A DNA stretch of 64,000 nt from Spirochaetia bacterium (GTDB taxonomy: Bacteria > Spirochaetota > Spirochaetia > CADAEX01), in the NCBI GenBank assembly GCA_017649605.1, contig JAGCGL010000049.1, positions 1 to 64,000 of the forward strand, written 5' to 3'. Shown piece after piece: positions 32,716 through 40,831 of this stretch. Position 1 is the stretch's first letter. Each line of letters opens with the position of its first letter. The notes below the pieces were generated by a model that saw only the letters and a program-made list of their open reading frames with translations, was not told the DNA's origin and did no database searches. The position numbers and the translations under genes were made by a program.

Positions 32716-34460
32716 AAAAAACATCAGAGACACTTCCAAAATGGAATCTAACTAACATCTACAAGAACTTTGACGACCCTTCATACGAGGGCGATATAAA
32801 GGATTACCTGGCGCTGTGTGCAGAGCTAAAGACTCTGCTTTCTAAAGGGAAAAAAGAGGCTCTGGAGGAGACGGTGCAGCTTCTGGGGCGGGCCATGGAC
32901 CTGATGGAGAACCTTTTCTCCTACGCCTATGCTCTCTTCTCGGTGAATACCGGAGACAACCGTGCCCTGCGGGAGGTATCCCGGCTTGAGGAGGCGCACC
33001 AGAAGCTAGCCGAGTGCTTTGTTCTTTTCAACAGCCTGGTAAAAAAGCACAAGAAAGATATCCCTGCCCTGCTCAAGAAAAGCCCTATCCTTGCAGAACG
33101 TGCCCAGTTCATGAAGGATTCCCTGATGGAGGCTGAACACCAGATGTCGGATACCGAGGAGGCCCTGGCACAGGAGCTCAAGGCTGCCGGAGGCGATGCA
33201 TGGGGAAGGCTTCAGGAGGCTGTCTCATCTTCCCTTTCAGGCGACGGAAAGAGCATTACAGAGCTCCGCAACCTGGCCTTTGACAGGAGCCGCAGTGTGC
33301 GCAAAAAGGCCTACGAGGCAGAGCTTGCCGCATGGAAGAGCATGGAGATACCGCTGGCCTACTCCCTGAACGGAGTTAAGAAGACTGCGGCGACACTGGA
33401 GAATAGGCGCAGCTGGAAGAGTGCTCTGGAGAAATCCCTGTTCCAGTCGCGCATGTCAGCCAAGACTCTGGAGGCGATGATCTCTGTAATGGAGGAGTCG
33501 CTGCCTGAGTTCCGAAAGTACCTTAAGAAGAAGGCGGAGCTCCTGGGTATAAAGCAGCTGGCCTTCTACGACCTCTTTGCCCCTATCTCCGAGAAAGCTT
33601 TCAAGCCGAAAGTATGGAGCTTTGACGAGGCAAGGGATTACATAATCCAGACCTTCGGAAGCTTTGCAGATGACATGGGGCTTTTTGCAAAGAACGCCTT
33701 TGAGAATGGCTGGATAGATTCGCCGCCGCACACAGGCAAAGTTGGCGGTGCCTACTGCACATCGTTTCCTATCGCCAAGGAATCCCGTGTTATGTGCAAC
33801 TTCAGCCCCACATTCTCAGGAGTATCGACCATAGCCCATGAGCTGGGGCACGCCTACCACTTCCACCTGCTTCGCGAGGAGTGCGCATTCTCAAGGGCTT
33901 ACCCCATGACTCTGGCCGAGACTGCATCCATATTCTCCGAGACCATGCTGTACAACTGTACAATAAGCAGGGCCAAGGGATTCGAGAAGAAATACCTGAC
34001 CGAGATGTTCCTGATGGAGGTGACCCAGGTTATTGTTGACATACTGTGCCGCTTCTACTTTGAGAAAGCTGTGTTCGAGAAGCAGAAAGAGGGACCACTC
34101 TCTGCCGGCGACCTGTGCGGCATGATGCTGGATGCCCAGAAGGCAACCTACGGCGATGCACTTGATCCGAAGCAGCTGCATCCGTATATGTGGGCAGTGA
34201 AGTGCCACTACTACAGCCCAGACCTGGGATTCTACAACTATCCTTATGCATTCGGGCAGCTTTTCTCCATTGGGCTTTACGCCAAGTACCTGGAGGACAA
34301 GAAGAGGTTCCCTGCCCTCTACAGGAAAGTGCTCATGGCAACAGGACGCACCGACATAAAAGGTGTGGCAAAGCTTGCCGGCATAGATGTGGAGAAAAAG
34401 GATTTCTTCCAGGAGAGTATGAACTTTATAACCAGGATGATACGGAGCTTTCTGCGCTGA
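32712..34460 (+). CDS. pepF: Oligoendopeptidase F (M3 metallopeptidase)
   Basis: Cytoplasmic zinc peptidase that cleaves short peptides. In the 582-aa protein the zinc site is IAHELGHAYHFHL (HExxH with a downstream Glu in TLAETASIFSETM). The N-terminal LPKWNLTNIYKNFDDP is typical of the PepF/oligopeptidase F branch. The length is near the family norm of about 600. The 3' end overlaps the convergent antiporter gene by 35 bp without any terminator. Confidence 0.93.
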   Translation: MKKTSETLPKWNLTNIYKNFDDPSYEGDIKDYLALCAELKTLLSKGKKEALEETVQLLGRAMDLMENLFSYAYALFSVNTGDNRALREVSRLEEAHQKLAECFVLFNSLVKKHKKDIPALLKKSPILAERAQFMKDSLMEAEHQMSDTEEALAQELKAAGGDAWGRLQEAVSSSLSGDGKSITELRNLAFDRSRSVRKKAYEAELAAWKSMEIPLAYSLNGVKKTAATLENRRSWKSALEKSLFQSRMSAKTLEAMISVMEESLPEFRKYLKKKAELLGIKQLAFYDLFAPISEKAFKPKVWSFDEARDYIIQTFGSFADDMGLFAKNAFENGWIDSPPHTGKVGGAYCTSFPIAKESRVMCNFSPTFSGVSTIAHELGHAYHFHLLREECAFSRAYPMTLAETASIFSETMLYNCTISRAKGFEKKYLTEMFLMEVTQVIVDILCRFYFEKAVFEKQKEGPLSAGDLCGMMLDAQKATYGDALDPKQLHPYMWAVKCHYYSPDLGFYNYPYAFGQLFSIGLYAKYLEDKKRFPALYRKVLMATGRTDIKGVAKLAGIDVEKKDFFQESMNFITRMIRSFLR

Positions 34461-36525
34461 AGACCTTGGCTATATCCTCAGCACTCTTGGCCTCTAAGAT
34501 CTTCTTTCTGTTCTCTTCCTGACTCAGCACGCCTGATACTGCCGAAAGTACCTGAAGATGCGGCGATGCCTCATCGGTAGGTGATGCGATAAGCACAAAG
34601 ATTGTAGATGGCAGACCGTCCAGGGAGTCGAACTCGATTCCGCTCTTCTTCCTTCCTATTGCGATTGTAAGGTGCTTGACCCCTTCGCTCTTGGCATGCG
34701 GGAATGCGATTCCATGCTCCATGCCTGTGCTCATCTTCTGCTCCCTCTGCATTATGTCGTCCAGGAGAACCTGCCTGTCGGTGATGTTGGGTGAGGTGCT
34801 GACCAGATCCACAAGCTCAAGGATTGCCTCGTCCTTGTTGCTGGCCTTAAGGTTGCAGATTATAAGATCCTTGGAGATCCTTCCCTGGAGAACCTCCACA
34901 TCCACCTTCTTCTCCTTGGTCTCGGCCGATTCCTTCCTTGCCTCTGCCACAGCCTCCATCTGCTGCTGGCTGCTCTGCTCGGTGTCCATGAAGCGGAGGA
35001 GGACTTCGTACATAGAGGTCTTGAGGAACTGCTCGTGGCGCTCCTTGGTGGTTATGTCGATTCCCTTGCCATGCTGTGTTATTGTGAAGACCATCCGGTT
35101 CATCCGGGCATGGTAGATACCCTTGTCGCTGTCGATGGTGAGCACGAAGAAACCATCCTTGCGGAGGTCTGTGATAAGCATATAGGTAACCAGGTCGGCA
35201 ATCTCCCTGGTCTTAAAATCCCAGTGGCATGTCTTTGTGGCAGAGCTCTTGAGCTCCTTCCTTGTGCCCCGCTGCTTGCTCTTGAGTATGATGCTGAGGG
35301 CTGGAGGCGCTATGATGGTGGTGACCAGTGTCATCATTATGACAACACCGAAAAGCTGCTCGTCCAATATTCCTGCAGTTATTCCGATGCCTGCTATGAT
35401 AAGGGCAACCTCGCCACGCGGAACCATACCGCATCCTATGCGGAGCGCACCATGGATATTGAATCCAAGATAGAGAGCCGGCCATCCGCATCCTATAAGC
35501 TTTCCAAGGATACAAGCCACTGTGTAGACCAGGCCGAACAGGAGGACATGGGCATCAAAAAGCTTGGCCACATGGACCATCATACCCATTACACAGAAGA
35601 AGAGCGGCACCAGGAATGCGGTGACACCCTCAAGCCGGTCAAGGATTATAGGGGCTATGTCGGTGCGGGATAGAGCAAGACCTGTTATGTAGGCGCCGAT
35701 GATCATGGCAAGACCCTGTTTCTCGAATATTCCTGCAAGGAGCAGGGCAATGCCGAATGCGAATATGGAGAAGTCATAGGAGCTGCGGAACTTCTTGAGG
35801 AGGATCGCAATGCTCTTTGAGCAGATAAGTGCCAATGCAGAAAGACCCAGCCAGATGCCGAAGGCACGGAATGCTATGTTGAGTATGGCAGAAGAGTTCA
35901 GATGACTGCTGCTTCCAGACTGGTTCACTGCAGCCACAAGGCCCATCACTATGGCCAGGAGCACGATACCAAGAACATCGTCGAATACTGCGGCGGCAAG
36001 GGTTGTGACACCCTCGGGGGAATCCATCTTCTTCCTGTCCGATATGATGCGGGCTGTTATTCCTACCGATGTGGCTGTGGACATGATTCCGAAGAAGAGG
36101 CACCGCTCGTCCCAGAAGTGGGTGTGGAGGACTGCCATGCATGTCGCTGCGCCGAAGATGAAGGAGAATACTACACCTGAGATACCGATTATTCCTCCCC
36201 TCACAGAATAGCGGAGGAAGAGGCCGAGGTCGGTCTCAAGGCCGGAGTTGAACAGAAGGATGATGGACGCGACCATGGCAAAGCCATAGAGCTCCGGAGT
36301 GACAGCCAGAGATTCGGAATAGACAGGGAAAAGTCCGTGCGGAAAGCCTGGAAGTGGGATTGCGCCAAGGGCGAAAGGCCCTATGACAACACCGGATAAA
36401 AGCTCGCCTATTACCGACGGGAAACCGAGCCTCTCAGCAAGGCTTCCGAATATCTTTACTGCGAATATAATGATACTGATCTGAAATATAAGAGTGGTCA
36501 TAAGACCAGTGATCTGTCCTTCCAT
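34426..36525 (-). CDS. CPA2-type cation/proton antiporter with C-terminal EIIA domain
   Basis: The 699-aa protein has about 12 TM segments (residues 1-400) of the monovalent cation:proton antiporter-2 family (FPSVIGELLSGVVIGPFALG, FNSGLETDLGLFLRYS, VFDDVLGIVLLAIV, MVPRGEVALIIAGIGI). After a cytoplasmic linker comes a PTS EIIA type-2 domain with probable phospho-His H610 (GIAFPHAKSEG). EIIA fusions may let phosphotransfer status control ion transport, but no EI/HPr is in view. ATG 36525 has a GGAG site about 9 nt upstream. The ion cannot be told. Confidence 0.88.
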   Translation of the reverse strand: MEGQITGLMTTLIFQISIIIFAVKIFGSLAERLGFPSVIGELLSGVVIGPFALGAIPLPGFPHGLFPVYSESLAVTPELYGFAMVASIILLFNSGLETDLGLFLRYSVRGGIIGISGVVFSFIFGAATCMAVLHTHFWDERCLFFGIMSTATSVGITARIISDRKKMDSPEGVTTLAAAVFDDVLGIVLLAIVMGLVAAVNQSGSSSHLNSSAILNIAFRAFGIWLGLSALALICSKSIAILLKKFRSSYDFSIFAFGIALLLAGIFEKQGLAMIIGAYITGLALSRTDIAPIILDRLEGVTAFLVPLFFCVMGMMVHVAKLFDAHVLLFGLVYTVACILGKLIGCGWPALYLGFNIHGALRIGCGMVPRGEVALIIAGIGITAGILDEQLFGVVIMMTLVTTIIAPPALSIILKSKQRGTRKELKSSATKTCHWDFKTREIADLVTYMLITDLRKDGFFVLTIDSDKGIYHARMNRMVFTITQHGKGIDITTKERHEQFLKTSMYEVLLRFMDTEQSSQQQMEAVAEARKESAETKEKKVDVEVLQGRISKDLIICNLKASNKDEAILELVDLVSTSPNITDRQVLLDDIMQREQKMSTGMEHGIAFPHAKSEGVKHLTIAIGRKKSGIEFDSLDGLPSTIFVLIASPTDEASPHLQVLSAVSGVLSQEENRKKILEAKSAEDIAKVFSAESSVSSWL

Positions 36526-36565
36526 TATCGTGACTCCAATTAAATGGTATCTCTTTTTGTTAAAC

Positions 36566-36594
36566 TTTACAACTCGCTTTTACCATGATATAAT
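36566..36594 (+). promoter_or_regulatory. Promoter with leaderless start
   Basis: TTTACA (36566-36571), 17-bp spacer, perfect TATAAT (36589-36594) with a TG extension. ATG 36602 begins 7 nt later. This is the clearest leaderless arrangement in the window. Confidence 0.75.
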
Positions 36595-36601
36595 TTAATA
36601 A

Positions 36602-37258
36602 ATGAGGAAAATATTTTCCCTCCTGCTCATACTGTTCATCTCGGTCTTCAGCCTGACTGCCCAAGGGGTAAGCCGGATGACCTATTTCGCCCATCTTTTC
36701 GGCATCGATTTCGACACAACCCAGGAGATTCCTCAGCGGGAGCTATCCATAATCTACTTTATCCTTGACAACACCGAGGAATACCATATCCACTGCATGC
36801 GGGGCGAAGACCAGAACCAGGTCTTTGTCCATCCCGACGGCACAGTGGTGGTTGTGGACAAACATCTGCATCCGGTGACCAACTATAACCGGGGAACCAT
36901 ACGGATAGCGCGGAAGAACGACCCGCTGGGCCACTTTATCCTGGACACCCAGCCCTGGATCAATTTTGGAGTGGATTCAAGCGACCCGACAACTATCGAT
37001 GAGCGGTTCGAGGCCTATCTTAAGGATGTGCAGAATGCTATTTTTGTGTTCCTGTTCCACAGGAGAAACGACCCTATCAAACAGATCTCTTACAGCGACC
37101 TGGACCAGGTGGACAAAGAGGTGTGCCACTTCTTCTATCAGATGCTGTTCAACAAGTCATTCAAGATTCAGCTGACCGACGAGAATATAGCCAAGATGCA
37201 CAAGAGCCCTAACCTGTGGTCCAAGTACTGCCGCCAGATATTCAATCTTTTCTTCTGA
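36602..37258 (+). CDS. Secreted hypothetical protein (218 aa)
   Basis: I do not recognise the family. The N-terminus MRKIFSLLLILFISVFSLTAQG is a clear signal peptide, with likely cleavage after TAQ or nearby and no lipobox Cys. The mature part is globular, with FDTTQEIPQRELSIIYF, VFVHPDGTVVVVDKHLHPV and INFGVDSSDPTTIDERF. It is probably periplasmic. It is monocistronic and ends just before the tRNA terminator. Start supported by the promoter placed 7 nt upstream. Confidence 0.7.
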   Translation: MRKIFSLLLILFISVFSLTAQGVSRMTYFAHLFGIDFDTTQEIPQRELSIIYFILDNTEEYHIHCMRGEDQNQVFVHPDGTVVVVDKHLHPVTNYNRGTIRIARKNDPLGHFILDTQPWINFGVDSSDPTTIDERFEAYLKDVQNAIFVFLFHRRNDPIKQISYSDLDQVDKEVCHFFYQMLFNKSFKIQLTDENIAKMHKSPNLWSKYCRQIFNLFF

Positions 37259-37267
37259 ACAGGGGAA

Positions 37268-37295
37268 TAAAAAAACCCGCACCGGGAAGTGCGGG
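37268..37295 (-). terminator. Terminator of the tRNA operon
   Basis: On the minus strand, CCCGCAC / GTGCGGG with a 6-nt loop is followed by a run of seven T residues (37275-37269). It lies 15 nt after tRNA-Glu. It offers no T-run in the plus direction. Confidence 0.85.
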
Positions 37296-37309
37296 CTGTT
37301 GTAAGAAGG

Positions 37310-37381
37310 CATCTCCTACAGGAATCGAACCTGTGTTGACGGGATGAAAACCCGTTGTCCTAACCCCTAGACGAAGGAGAC
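37310..37381 (-). tRNA. tRNA-Glu (TTC)
   Basis: The cloverleaf reads GTCTCCT acceptor, D-arm TCTAGGGGTTAGGA, anticodon loop TTTTCAT (anticodon TTC) between ACGGG and CCCGT stems, and T-loop GGTTCGATTCC. Position 1-72 is G-T. The CCA end is not fully encoded (CC then T). Confidence 0.95.
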
Positions 37382-37387
37382 GCGTCT

Positions 37388-37460
37388 TGAGCTGCAATGG
37401 ATTCGAACCATTGACCCACGCCTTAAAAGGGCGTTGCTCTACCAGCTGAGCTAGCAGCCC
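37388..37460 (-). tRNA. tRNA-Lys (TTT)
   Basis: Acceptor GGGCTGC pairs with GCAGCTC (one G-T pair). The D-arm is GCTCAGCTGGTAGAGC, anticodon loop CTTTTAA (anticodon TTT) and T-arm AATGGTTCGAATCCATT. Discriminator A; CCA not encoded. Confidence 0.95.
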
Positions 37461-37531
37461 AAAACAATAAATGCAACGACAAAAATCTATCAAGAATGAG
37501 CGATAATGTCAACTATTGCATTTGTTTAAAA

Positions 37532-37617
37532 TGCCGGAGGCGGAACTCGAATCCGCAAGGCTTTTAAGGGCCGGGGGATTTTAAGTCCCCTGTGTCTACC
37601 AATTTCACCACTCCGGC
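37532..37617 (-). tRNA. tRNA-Leu (TAA)
   Basis: Class II tRNA of 86 nt. Acceptor GCCGGAG pairs with CTCCGGC; the anticodon loop CTTAAAA (anticodon TAA) lies in a GGGGA/TCCCC stem; a long variable arm is present; T-arm GCGGATTCGAGTTCCGC. Discriminator A; CCA not encoded. First gene of the tRNA operon. Confidence 0.95.
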
Positions 37618-37627
37618 AGGTCTATTT

Positions 37628-37656
37628 ATTTTACTTTTCCAGGCCATGACCGTCAA
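37628..37656 (-). promoter_or_regulatory. Promoter of the Leu-Lys-Glu tRNA operon
   Basis: Minus strand: TTGACG (37656-37651), 17-bp spacer, TAAAAT (37633-37628), 10 nt before the tRNA-Leu 5' end. Confidence 0.75.
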
Positions 37657-37711
37657 GATATTATTTTTATAAACCGTTTACAAAACATTATAAAAAGAAT
37701 ACCTTTTTACT

Positions 37712-38548
37712 ATGAGCATGACAGAAGAAGTTGCCCAGCATGTGCACCTGTACAGGGGCATTGCAGATACACATACACACCTTATTCTCTGGCAGACCAA
37801 GGAGATGGACTGGAAAGCCCTGTTCCAGACCTGTGTAGATAATGGCCTTGAGCTGGCCCTTGATGTCGGGACCAACACCGACACCTTCGAAGAGAGGCTT
37901 TCCATGGTGAGCCAGTTTGACCAGCTGTACATAACAGACGGCCTTTCGGTGAGCAAGTCGGAGCTGCCTGCAGATGACCTCAAGAGGCGGCTTGGGGAGC
38001 TTGAGAAGCAGGTGGCAGAACACCGGGGCAAAGGCAAGCTCATTGCTGTTGGCGAGATAGGCCTTGACAATCACTTCGAGTACGGCGGTGTACAGGCGCA
38101 GAAGGAACTGTTCGCAGCCCAGCTGGACATAGCAAAGCAGTTTGACCTGCCTGTGGTTATCCACACCCGGGAGGCAGACCCCGACACTTACAGCATGCTT
38201 GCAGGCGCAAAGCTCGGCCGCGCAGGGATAATTCACTGCTTCTCAAGCGGCTGGGAATGGGCAAGGAAGTACCTGGACCTGGGGTTCTATATCTCTTTCT
38301 CGGGCAATGTCACATATAAAAAGTCAGAGCCTATTCAGGAGGCTGCAGCCAAGGTGCCGACCGGCCGGATCCTGGCCGAGACCGACGCTCCGTTCCTTAC
38401 CCCGCAGAAGGTGCGGAAGTACCCCAACTGGAGCGGCTTCATAGGGTACACCTACGACTGCATAGCGGCCTTGCGCGGCACCTTGCCGGAGGAACTGGCG
38501 GTACAGGTGACACAGAATTTCCGCACTTTAATGGGGCTTACAAAGTGA
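37712..38548 (+). CDS. TatD-family metal-dependent DNase/hydrolase
   Basis: TIM-barrel hydrolase of the TatD/YcfH family. The 278-aa protein has IADTHTHLI (metal site His pair), AVGEIGLDNHFEYGG, VVIHTREADPDT, IIHCFSSGWEWAR and ILAETDAPFLTP, all the usual metal-site blocks. Members act as 3'-5' exonucleases or D-aminoacyl-tRNA editing enzymes. ATG 37712 lacks a ribosome-binding site; a weak TTTACA-N17-TACCTT promoter (37677-37705) ends 6 nt upstream. The stop overlaps the next gene by 4 bp. Confidence 0.92.
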   Translation: MSMTEEVAQHVHLYRGIADTHTHLILWQTKEMDWKALFQTCVDNGLELALDVGTNTDTFEERLSMVSQFDQLYITDGLSVSKSELPADDLKRRLGELEKQVAEHRGKGKLIAVGEIGLDNHFEYGGVQAQKELFAAQLDIAKQFDLPVVIHTREADPDTYSMLAGAKLGRAGIIHCFSSGWEWARKYLDLGFYISFSGNVTYKKSEPIQEAAAKVPTGRILAETDAPFLTPQKVRKYPNWSGFIGYTYDCIAALRGTLPEELAVQVTQNFRTLMGLTK

Positions 38549-39186
38549 TAAAGCATGTGCTGATGGATGTGGACCACACCCTGTACCCCCGCTCCTCCGG
38601 GGTCGAGGGTGCTATGGTGGTGCGCATAAACAAGTTCGTGGGCGACTACCTCGGAGTCTCCGCCGAAGAGGCGGCCAAGATGAGGGCAGAGCGCCCCGCC
38701 GGTGTCTACGCCAGCACCCTCGACTGGCTGCAGCGCAAGTATGGCTTCACCGATATCTACGGCTACTTCAGGGCTATCCATCCCACCAAGTTCTGGGAGC
38801 ATTTTCCAAAGAATTCAGAGCTTATACTCATGCTGGACAAGCTAAAGGTCCCCTGTTCCATATACACCAACTCATGGGCCAACCATGCCCTGAATGTCAT
38901 GGACTACCTTGAGATAACTCCTTTCTTCAGAAAGATCTACGACCTCCCCTTCTGCCACTTTATAGGAAAGCCAGACCCACGGTCGTTCCGCTATGTGCTT
39001 GAAGACCTGAAACTTGAGCCGTCAGAAGTGCTACTGGCAGACGATGCACCCGATACTATAATCGCATACACAAAAATAGGGGGCAAAGGAGTCCTGGTGG
39101 ATGAGAACCTCAAACCACGGCAGAACTTCCCTGCCCCCATAATCAAAGAAATAACCCAGCTTACTCAGTTCACCGAGCTTTTCTGA
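38545..39186 (+). CDS. HAD-superfamily hydrolase (pyrimidine 5'-nucleotidase-like)
   Basis: HAD phosphatase of 213 aa starting at GTG 38545, overlapping tatD by 4 bp (GTGA). Motif I is LMDVDHTLYPRSSG (DxDxT, nucleophile first Asp), motif II SIYTNSWANH, motif III Lys in FIGKPDPRSF and motif IV LLADDAPDTI. The LYP after motif I and FxxxYDLPF segment resemble the SDT1/pyrimidine-5'-nucleotidase group that dephosphorylates UMP/CMP, but the substrate is not certain. Confidence 0.85.
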   Translation: MIKHVLMDVDHTLYPRSSGVEGAMVVRINKFVGDYLGVSAEEAAKMRAERPAGVYASTLDWLQRKYGFTDIYGYFRAIHPTKFWEHFPKNSELILMLDKLKVPCSIYTNSWANHALNVMDYLEITPFFRKIYDLPFCHFIGKPDPRSFRYVLEDLKLEPSEVLLADDAPDTIIAYTKIGGKGVLVDENLKPRQNFPAPIIKEITQLTQFTELF

Positions 39187-39189
39187 AGA

Positions 39190-39552
39190 TCACATATTTC
39201 GTGTGACCACAATATTTACATCTGTGTCCAGAATATTGGCAGCAACCACGTCGCCGGCAACTACAGGAGACTTAAGATCCAGGCTGTTGATCACATCCAT
39301 GCACTTGAACTTGAGCTTCTCTGGGATAGGCTTGTCTGTCTTTACAGGAACCACAGGATGCACACCGCCTTTGATCCGTGCTGTGGAGCAGATCATGCGC
39401 CGCGGGTCTGTCACCTCGTTCTTGCCATAAACCTCACCACGCTTGCAGGTGTTGCCTGAAACATTGATATTGTCACCGCATACTGTGACTGTAAGTCTGC
39501 AGCCCATAGGACAGGAGACACATACTAATTTCTTCTCATAACAGCATTCCAT
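39190..39552 (-). CDS. DUF1667 redox protein of the glycerol-3-phosphate operon
   Basis: The 120-aa protein has Cys-rich motifs CVSCPMGCRLTV and CKRGEVYGKNEVTDPRR, the hallmark of DUF1667. The family is regularly encoded with FAD-dependent glycerol-3-phosphate dehydrogenase-like proteins in anaerobes, as here. It probably binds a metal or Fe-S centre and passes electrons (inference). It lies 1 nt after the upstream FAD gene. Confidence 0.88.
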   Translation of the reverse strand: MECCYEKKLVCVSCPMGCRLTVTVCGDNINVSGNTCKRGEVYGKNEVTDPRRMICSTARIKGGVHPVVPVKTDKPIPEKLKFKCMDVINSLDLKSPVVAGDVVAANILDTDVNIVVTRNM

Positions 39553-39553
39553 T

Positions 39554-40822
39554 TTATTTCTCCTCCTCTGGCTCTACAGTGATTCCAATCTCTTTTCCAG
39601 CCATTCCCTTGAAGATAGAGGATGGAACTGTAAGCTTTATCATCTCGCCCGGGGTCAGGAACGGCTTCTTGTACCGGCCCAGCTCCTTGCCGCCTTCTGT
39701 AACAACCAGATAGCACTTGCCGAACACACGGTCAACTCTCATAAGGATGTCGAACTTGTCGCCCAGGTTCTCTGGTCTGAACATATGTGGAACTGCGTAG
39801 GAAAGGCCACCTGCAACTTTAAATGTGTTGGGCTGTGAGTTCTTTGTGATCTCTCCCTTGATGTAGAGGGCTGCATTCTTTCCTGCCTTGCGGCTCTCTT
39901 CTGTAACAAAGTCCACCAGGTCGTGCACATGCACTACGTTTCCGCAGGCAAACACACCTTCCATCGATGTCTCCATGGATTCGGTGACAACTGGGCCCGA
40001 TGTCTTCCGGTCGATCTTTATTCCAACCTGCCTTGACAGCTCGTTCTCCGGGATAAGTCCTACAGAGAGGAGCACTGTGTCGCATGCATACTCTTTCTCG
40101 GTGCCTGGGATCACTGCCTTGGTCTTCTTGTCGCACTCTGCGACTACAACCTTCTCCACCCTCTCCTTGCCGTAGATTCCTACGATGTTGTGGCTGTACC
40201 ACATTGGGATATTATAGTGGTCAAGGCACTGAACTACGTTTCTGGTAAGGCCTTTCGGGAAGGAGCTTCTTGCAACTACGGCGATAACCTCGCCCCCCTC
40301 GAGCACGATACGGCGTGCCATGATCATTCCGATGTCTCCGGAGCCCAGGATGATGACTTTCTTGCCCACCATCTGCCCTTCGATGTTGATATAACGCTGT
40401 GCAGCACCTGCTGTGAATACGCCCGACGGTCTGTCGCCTGCGATTCCGATGCCGCTTCTTGTCCTCTCGCGGCAGCCCATGGCAAGTACTATAGCCTTGG
40501 CCTTGAGCTCGAAGATTCCCTGCTTGCTGTTCATCACAGTCAGTGTCTTATCCTGCGCAATGTCCAGTACAATTGTATCAAGGAAATACTTGATCTCTGT
40601 TTCCTTGGTCATGTTTATAAAGCGCTGCGCATACTCTGGACCGGTGAGCTCCTCTTTGAACACATGGAGTCCGAATCCGTTGTGGATGCACTGCTGCAGG
40701 ATTCCGCCCGGCTCAACATCGCGCTCTACAATAGCTATACTCTTGATTCCGTTGTTATATGCCTCAAGGGCAGCTGCCATTCCGGCAGGACCGCCGCCGA
40801 CTACTACTAAATCAAAATTCAT
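39554..40822 (-). CDS. FAD-dependent pyridine nucleotide oxidoreductase (glycerol operon)
   Basis: The 422-aa flavoprotein has an N-terminal FAD-binding motif VVVGGGPAGMAAALEAY, a second dinucleotide site VIILGSGDIGMIMARRI, and VFACGNVVHVHDLVD near the C-terminus for FAD. It resembles the NAD(P)/FAD oxidoreductase that accompanies GlpA-like and DUF1667 proteins. It is likely to take electrons from glycerol-3-phosphate oxidation and pass them to a soluble acceptor (inference). Gap to the GlpA-like gene is 9 bp. Confidence 0.88.
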   Translation of the reverse strand: MNFDLVVVGGGPAGMAAALEAYNNGIKSIAIVERDVEPGGILQQCIHNGFGLHVFKEELTGPEYAQRFINMTKETEIKYFLDTIVLDIAQDKTLTVMNSKQGIFELKAKAIVLAMGCRERTRSGIGIAGDRPSGVFTAGAAQRYINIEGQMVGKKVIILGSGDIGMIMARRIVLEGGEVIAVVARSSFPKGLTRNVVQCLDHYNIPMWYSHNIVGIYGKERVEKVVVAECDKKTKAVIPGTEKEYACDTVLLSVGLIPENELSRQVGIKIDRKTSGPVVTESMETSMEGVFACGNVVHVHDLVDFVTEESRKAGKNAALYIKGEITKNSQPNTFKVAGGLSYAVPHMFRPENLGDKFDILMRVDRVFGKCYLVVTEGGKELGRYKKPFLTPGEMIKLTVPSSIFKGMAGKEIGITVEPEEEK

Positions 40823-40831
40823 CTCATCCTC

